Translations under genes and position numbers: made by a program | The notes under the pieces: model-generated | What the model saw: the letters and a program-made list of their open reading frames with translations, nothing else | What the model was told of the DNA's origin: nothing | The model's database searches: none | Part shown: positions 60,083 to 64,000 of the stretch, piece by piece | How positions within the stretch are numbered: the first letter of the stretch is position 1 | Layout: each line of letters starts with the position of its first letter | Assembly (NCBI GenBank): GCA_046728175.1 | Contig: JBKPEA010000066.1 | Coordinates: forward strand, 1 to 64,000 | Reading direction: 5' to 3' | Source of the DNA: JAFAHS01 sp046728175 | GTDB lineage: Bacteria > Desulfobacterota > Binatia > Binatales > Binataceae | Length of the DNA: 64,000 nucleotides

Positions 60083-61775
60083 ACGGGCCAAATTTGCTGC
60101 GGTGCTGCTCTCGATCGTGGCCATTGCCGCATGCCACGTAAACCGCGGCCAAAGCGATCACACCCGGGAACAAAACCTGTACCAGGCAGAACCCGGGGAC
60201 CCACGCACCTTTAACCCGATCCTGATAACCGATGCGACCTCGGGCGAGACGATTGGCGACCTCTTCGAAGGACTGGTGCGCACCAACCCTCTTACGACAC
60301 TGCCCGAAGGAGAACTCGCGGAGAGCTGGGAAATTTCAAAGGACGAAAAGACGGTCACCTTTCATTTGCGGCGCGACGTGAAATGGTTTGACGGCCAGCC
60401 TCTGACTGCTCGCGATTTTCTGTTCACGATGAAGGTGGTCTACGATCCGAAGATTGCTACCAGCATCCGTTCCGTGCTGCTGGTCGACGGCCAGCCCATC
60501 GCGAGCTCCGCGCCCGACGATCATACGATTGTCTTAACCCTGCCGCGCCCCTTCGCACCGTTGCTGTCCTCGGCGGGCAGTGTACCGATTATTCCGGAGC
60601 ATGTTCTCGGCGCGGCGTATGCCGCGGGCAAGTTCAACCAGACGTGGGGAATCAACACGGCTCCCGATCAGCTGGTAGGCACCGGCGCCTTCAAGATGAC
60701 ACGCTACGTCCCAAGCCAGGTTGTTCAATACGTGCGCAACCCTGACTTTTGGATGAAAGACGAGCACGGCGGACGACTCCCGCGCCTTCATGCGGAAACC
60801 AGGATGATCGTGCAAGACCTCAACGCCGCGTATCTGCGGTTCCTGTCGGGTCAGACCGATCTCATTCTGCGTCCGCGTCCCGAGGAAGTGATGGATCTTA
60901 AAGATCAGCAGCAGAAGCTAAAGATTACGGTCAGAGAGATCGGGATCGACACCGGGACGCTGTTTTTCTGCTTCAACCGAAACCCGCGCCACTTCGTGAA
61001 GAACGGGGTCACCAGTCCCAAGCTGGCCTGGTTCACGGACTTGAACTTTCTGCGCGCGATGGCGCACGCGGTCGACAAAGAAGGAATCATCAATCTCTGC
61101 TTCCACGGATTCGCGACCCCGGCTGTTGCCGACATCTCGCCGGCCAATAAGATCTTTCACAACCCCGATCTTAAGGACTACGACTACGATTTGTCGGAAG
61201 CCGCGCGTCTGCTGGAGGCCGCCGGCTATCACCTGATATCGCCGGGAGTTCGGGTCGACTCCAAGGGCAACCGGCTGGAATTCAACCTGGTTACTAATAC
61301 GGGAACCCCGGAACGCGACCAGATGTGTGCGATCTTTAAACAGGATCTTGGAAATCTCGGCATCAAGGTTAACTATCGGCCCATCGATTTCATCACTTTA
61401 GTCGAGAAGCTTGACAGCAATTTCGATTGGGACTGCGTGCTGATGGGATTTACCGGAGGGATCGAGCCCAACGATGGCGCCAACTTCTATCGCTCCTCCG
61501 GGAACCTGCACCTGTGGAATCCCAATCAACCGAAGCCGACGACCGAATGGGAAGCCAGAATCGACCAACTCCTCGACCAGGGTGCCGCGGAAATGGATAC
61601 CGCCAAACGCGCACCTTATTATTGGGAGATTCAGAAAATCTTGCACGATCAGCTCGCCGTCATCCAAACCGTGCGACAAATCCGCTACCACGCCTGGGTC
61701 AACACCCTGGAGAACTATCAGCCGACGGTATGGGGCACCTACAAGCCCGAATGGATTCAGTTCAAACCGCAATGA
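60069..61775 (+). CDS. Peptide ABC transporter substrate-binding lipoprotein (family 5)
   Basis: The 568-residue periplasmic solute-binding protein is of the DppA/OppA family. It has a lipoprotein signal (MRIHRRAKFAAVLLSIVAIAAC, lipidated at Cys22) and family blocks such as DPRTFNPI, LFEGLV, WEISKDEKTVTFHLRRDVKW and GTGAFKMTRY. It delivers oligopeptides or related solutes to the adjacent permeases. Its ATG at 60069 is upstream of the stop of the previous gene (overlap 14 bases), so expression is linked. The permease gene follows with a gap of 33 bases. Confidence 0.92.
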   Translation: MRIHRRAKFAAVLLSIVAIAACHVNRGQSDHTREQNLYQAEPGDPRTFNPILITDATSGETIGDLFEGLVRTNPLTTLPEGELAESWEISKDEKTVTFHLRRDVKWFDGQPLTARDFLFTMKVVYDPKIATSIRSVLLVDGQPIASSAPDDHTIVLTLPRPFAPLLSSAGSVPIIPEHVLGAAYAAGKFNQTWGINTAPDQLVGTGAFKMTRYVPSQVVQYVRNPDFWMKDEHGGRLPRLHAETRMIVQDLNAAYLRFLSGQTDLILRPRPEEVMDLKDQQQKLKITVREIGIDTGTLFFCFNRNPRHFVKNGVTSPKLAWFTDLNFLRAMAHAVDKEGIINLCFHGFATPAVADISPANKIFHNPDLKDYDYDLSEAARLLEAAGYHLISPGVRVDSKGNRLEFNLVTNTGTPERDQMCAIFKQDLGNLGIKVNYRPIDFITLVEKLDSNFDWDCVLMGFTGGIEPNDGANFYRSSGNLHLWNPNQPKPTTEWEARIDQLLDQGAAEMDTAKRAPYYWEIQKILHDQLAVIQTVRQIRYHAWVNTLENYQPTVWGTYKPEWIQFKPQ

Positions 61776-61808
61776 GTCGTGATTCTAACCGGGCTTCGTA
61801 GCGCGCCG

Positions 61809-62789
61809 ATGGGACGGTTTCTGATACGCAGACTGATCAATATGGTCCCCTTGCTAATTGGGATTACCTTCTTGTCATTTCTCGTGATGTCGCTCGTGCC
61901 GGGCGATTTTTTCTCCAGCCTGAAGATGAATCCGCAGATCTCGCCCCTGGTTATCAAGCAGATGGAGGCGCAGTTCGGCCTCGATCAACCCTTGCTGGTG
62001 CGCTACCTCAAGTGGCTCTGGTCGGTGCTGCACCTCGACTTGGGCGTCTCCCTCGCCTACCACGTCAACGTCACCTCGCTGATCGGAATGCGCGCACTTA
62101 ACACCATCATCCTCTCCGCCAGCTCGATGTTGTTCTCTTGGGCGCTCGCGATCCCGATTGGAATCGTGGTGGCGGTGAACCAGAACTCAATTTGGGATCG
62201 CATCCTGTCGTTCCTCGCGTTCTTCGGCATGTCGCTGCCGAACTTTTTTCTCGCCTTCATGATGATGTATTTTGCGCTACAGACCGGGTGGTTTCCGATT
62301 GGCGGTACCTACTCGGTTGACTACGCAACCCTCGATTTCTGGAATCGGATCGCGGATCGCATCAATCACCTGATCCTGCCCGTATTCGTCCTGGGAGTGG
62401 CCGGCATGGCGAGCCTCATGCGCCTGATGCGCTCCCAGATTCTGGAAATCAAGAACTCGGAATTCGTCCGGACCGCGCGTGCCAAGGGACTCTCCGAGCG
62501 CGTGGTGATCTACAAGCACGTGCTGCGCAACGCGCTTAACCCTTTCGTTACCATGGCCGGCTACTCGCTCGGCGACCTGCTCGGCGGCGCCGCCCTGGTA
62601 GAGGCGGTCATGAACCTGCAAGGCCTCGGGCTGCTGCTGCTCGACGCCGTGCGCTCGCTCGACATCTACCTGGTGATGGGATCCGTGCTGATGGGAACGG
62701 TGCTGCTGCTGGCGGGTAACCTGCTCGCGGACATCGCGCTGGTCGCGGTCGACCCGCGGGTAGATTTTTCCTCGATGACGGCACAATGA
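61809..62789 (+). CDS. Dipeptide/oligopeptide ABC transporter permease (DppB-type)
   Basis: The 326-residue inner-membrane permease has six hydrophobic segments and the EAA-loop EFVRTARAKGLSERVVIYKH, the contact site for the ATPase. The N-terminal GRFLIRRLINMVPLLIGITF and the ending NLLADIALVAVDPRVDF are typical of DppB. The start is an ATG at 61809, before which no good ribosome binding site is visible; a GTG at 61779 is an alternative. It overlaps the second permease gene by four bases (ATGA). Confidence 0.9.
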   Translation: MGRFLIRRLINMVPLLIGITFLSFLVMSLVPGDFFSSLKMNPQISPLVIKQMEAQFGLDQPLLVRYLKWLWSVLHLDLGVSLAYHVNVTSLIGMRALNTIILSASSMLFSWALAIPIGIVVAVNQNSIWDRILSFLAFFGMSLPNFFLAFMMMYFALQTGWFPIGGTYSVDYATLDFWNRIADRINHLILPVFVLGVAGMASLMRLMRSQILEIKNSEFVRTARAKGLSERVVIYKHVLRNALNPFVTMAGYSLGDLLGGAALVEAVMNLQGLGLLLLDAVRSLDIYLVMGSVLMGTVLLLAGNLLADIALVAVDPRVDFSSMTAQ

Positions 62790-63850
62790 ACGCACCGCTT
62801 GCGACCCCGACGCAATCGATCGAGCTTGCCTCGGCGTTACGGCGAGAGTGGCGGTATTCGTCGTGGCCCGTGCGCTTCTCCGCGCTCTGCCTGACGCTGT
62901 TTTATCTGTTCGCGCTGCTCTCGCCGTTCTTTGCGCCGTATGACCCCACGTTCCAGAACCGCGCGATGCCAAATTGTCCGCCGATGCAGTTACGTGTCGC
63001 AGGCCCGGCCGACTGGTCGCGGGGCTTTTTCTATACTTATCCGCTGACCATGGTCGATCGCGTGGAGCGGCGCTACGTGCCCGACAAATCGCGTCGGGTA
63101 TACATCCGCCTGTTTCACCGTGGGCACTTGTTCACCACCGATTCGCCCAAAGAACCCTTCTATCTCATGGGCAGCGACGGTATCGGGCGCGATCTTTTCT
63201 CGCGGATTGTCTACGGAGCGCGCGTGAGCATGTTCGTCGGGCTGATTGGAGTGTTGATCAGTTTTTCGCTGGGGATCACGATCGGCGCGCTGTCGGGTTA
63301 CGTGGGCGGGGTCGTCGATAACCTCATCATGCGCTGGTCGGAAATCGAGATGTCGTTGCCGGCCTTCTATTTCCTGCTGGCGCTGGCGGCGATAATCCCG
63401 GCCGGGCTCAGCACCGTGGTGACGTTTTTCCTGATCGTCGCGATCATGAGCTTCATCAGCTGGGCGGGGTTTGCGCGCATCATTCGGGGAATGGCGGCCT
63501 CGGTGCGCGGATTGCCGTACGTGGAAGCAGCGCGCGCGCTGGGCGGTTCACGCTGGCGCATCATCCGCAGCCACGTGATTCCTTCGGTGATGGGCTACGC
63601 AATCGTGGCGGCCACGCTCTCGATACCGGGGTTCATTCTGGGGGAGAGCGCCCTGTCGCTGCTGGGCCTCGGAATCCAGGAGCCGGCTGCGTCGTGGGGA
63701 AATCTGCTGGCGGCGGCCGAGGATGTGCAGAACCTGCGCCACTATCCGTGGATTCTGATTCCCGGAATCTTCATTTTTCTGGCGGTGATGTCGTTTAATT
63801 TCCTGGGCGATCATTTGCGCGATCGTCTGGATCCGGCAAATGCGCGGTGA
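62786..63850 (+). CDS. Dipeptide/oligopeptide ABC transporter permease (DppC-type)
   Basis: The 354-residue second permease has the DppC/OppC layout: N-terminal helix, a larger extracytoplasmic loop (about 55-125) with YDPTFQNRA, then MGSDGIGRDLFSRIVYGARV, the EAA loop PYVEAARALGGSRWRIIRSH and five further membrane segments. The periplasmic loop is enlarged compared with E. coli DppC. It overlaps the DppB-type gene by four bases (ATGA). Confidence 0.92.
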   Translation: MNAPLATPTQSIELASALRREWRYSSWPVRFSALCLTLFYLFALLSPFFAPYDPTFQNRAMPNCPPMQLRVAGPADWSRGFFYTYPLTMVDRVERRYVPDKSRRVYIRLFHRGHLFTTDSPKEPFYLMGSDGIGRDLFSRIVYGARVSMFVGLIGVLISFSLGITIGALSGYVGGVVDNLIMRWSEIEMSLPAFYFLLALAAIIPAGLSTVVTFFLIVAIMSFISWAGFARIIRGMAASVRGLPYVEAARALGGSRWRIIRSHVIPSVMGYAIVAATLSIPGFILGESALSLLGLGIQEPAASWGNLLAAAEDVQNLRHYPWILIPGIFIFLAVMSFNFLGDHLRDRLDPANAR

Positions 63851-63919
63851 AACGACGATCGCGCGGTTCCTCTGATCATCTGGTTCGCGCCGTCTTTGCG
63901 ATGCTAGCCTTGAGGTGAC

Positions 63920-64000
63920 GTGGCGCCCCTGCTCGAAGTCAAATCACTTTGCACCTCATTTCTTACCGATGCAGGCGAGGTGCGTGCGGTGGACCATGTG
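63920..64000 (+). CDS. ABC transporter ATP-binding protein (DppD-type), truncated by window end
   Basis: The GTG at 63920 follows GAGGTGAC and opens a frame reading VAPLLEVKSLCTSFLTDAGE and then VRAVDHV to the end of the window. This is the standard start of the DppD/OppD ATPase (PLLEV..L.T.F....G.VRAVD). Walker A lies beyond the window. It completes the peptide importer as the fourth gene, 69 bases after the DppC-type permease. Confidence 0.8.
   Translation, partial: MAPLLEVKSLCTSFLTDAGEVRAVDHV

Overview
The window is GC-rich chromosomal DNA, densely coding on both strands, with about 53 protein genes or gene remnants. I see no rRNA, tRNA, CRISPR array, transposase, integrase or phage gene. 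It looks like a Gram-negative, aerobic, heterotrophic soil or water bacterium. The evidence is a TolC-type outer-membrane efflux protein, several lipoprotein signal peptides, a LolB-like lipoprotein, a PHA synthase, acyl-CoA dehydrogenase and thiolase genes, a cytochrome P450 and a di-heme cytochrome. The gene repertoire (paired DUF1329 proteins, an SCP2-type thiolase beside a DUF35 protein, UdgX) would suit a deep-branching lineage near Desulfobacterota/Binatota, but the phylum is only a guess.

Layout. 1-5.9 kb (+): a secreted Ala-rich protein, a short GntR/YtrA regulator translationally coupled to a DUF1648/DUF5808 membrane protein, a DUF4019 protein and two tandem DUF1329 proteins. 6.2-14.4 kb (-): amino-acid permease, SDR, threonine aldolase, NHL beta-propeller, CbbQ/NorQ-type AAA+ ATPase, CysS, a DUF393 protein and a free-standing LeuA/CimA-type regulatory domain. 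14.5-23.5 kb: a large lytic-transglycosylase-like protein, FabG with an unknown coupled gene, ErpA, QueG, SirB1 and a lutB-lutC-lutA lactate-oxidation operon. 23.5-30.7 kb: solitary PHA synthase, amidase, a frame-disrupted MerR/GyrI-like regulator, a methyltransferase and a di-heme cytochrome. 30.9-34.3 kb: two divergent GT-C-like membrane proteins. 34.5-40.8 kb: UdgX, acyl-CoA dehydrogenase, P450, and a thiolase next to a fused ketosynthase-like/DUF35 protein. 41-45.6 kb: YtcA and HlyD divergent from TolC, then a two-gene ABC-2 exporter. 45.6-51.2 kb: a broken STY0301-like gene, a secreted protein with 39-bp tandem repeats, a TTC38-like TPR protein coupled to a predicted beta-helix membrane protein, and a Pro-rich secreted protein. 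51.4-57.3 kb: copper-type P1B ATPase, esterase, KirBac channel and an APC permease whose gene overlaps the channel gene tail to tail. 57.5-64 kb (+): TPR lipoprotein, LolB-like lipoprotein, and a Dpp/Opp-type peptide ABC importer running off the window end.

How the genes work together. Clear functional units are lutBCA, the acyl-CoA/thiolase/DUF35 group, YtcA-HlyD-TolC, the ABC-2 exporter pair, and the peptide importer with its upstream lipoproteins. The observations I find least expected are the free-standing LeuA regulatory domain, the ketosynthase-like/DUF35 fusion without a catalytic cysteine, the CbbQ-type ATPase without a VWA partner, and a strong minus-strand terminator at 45.7 kb that lies behind no recognisable gene. 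I did not find a single unmistakably new multi-gene system. Starts were chosen by eye from Shine-Dalgarno matches, overlaps and signal peptides, and several remain uncertain.
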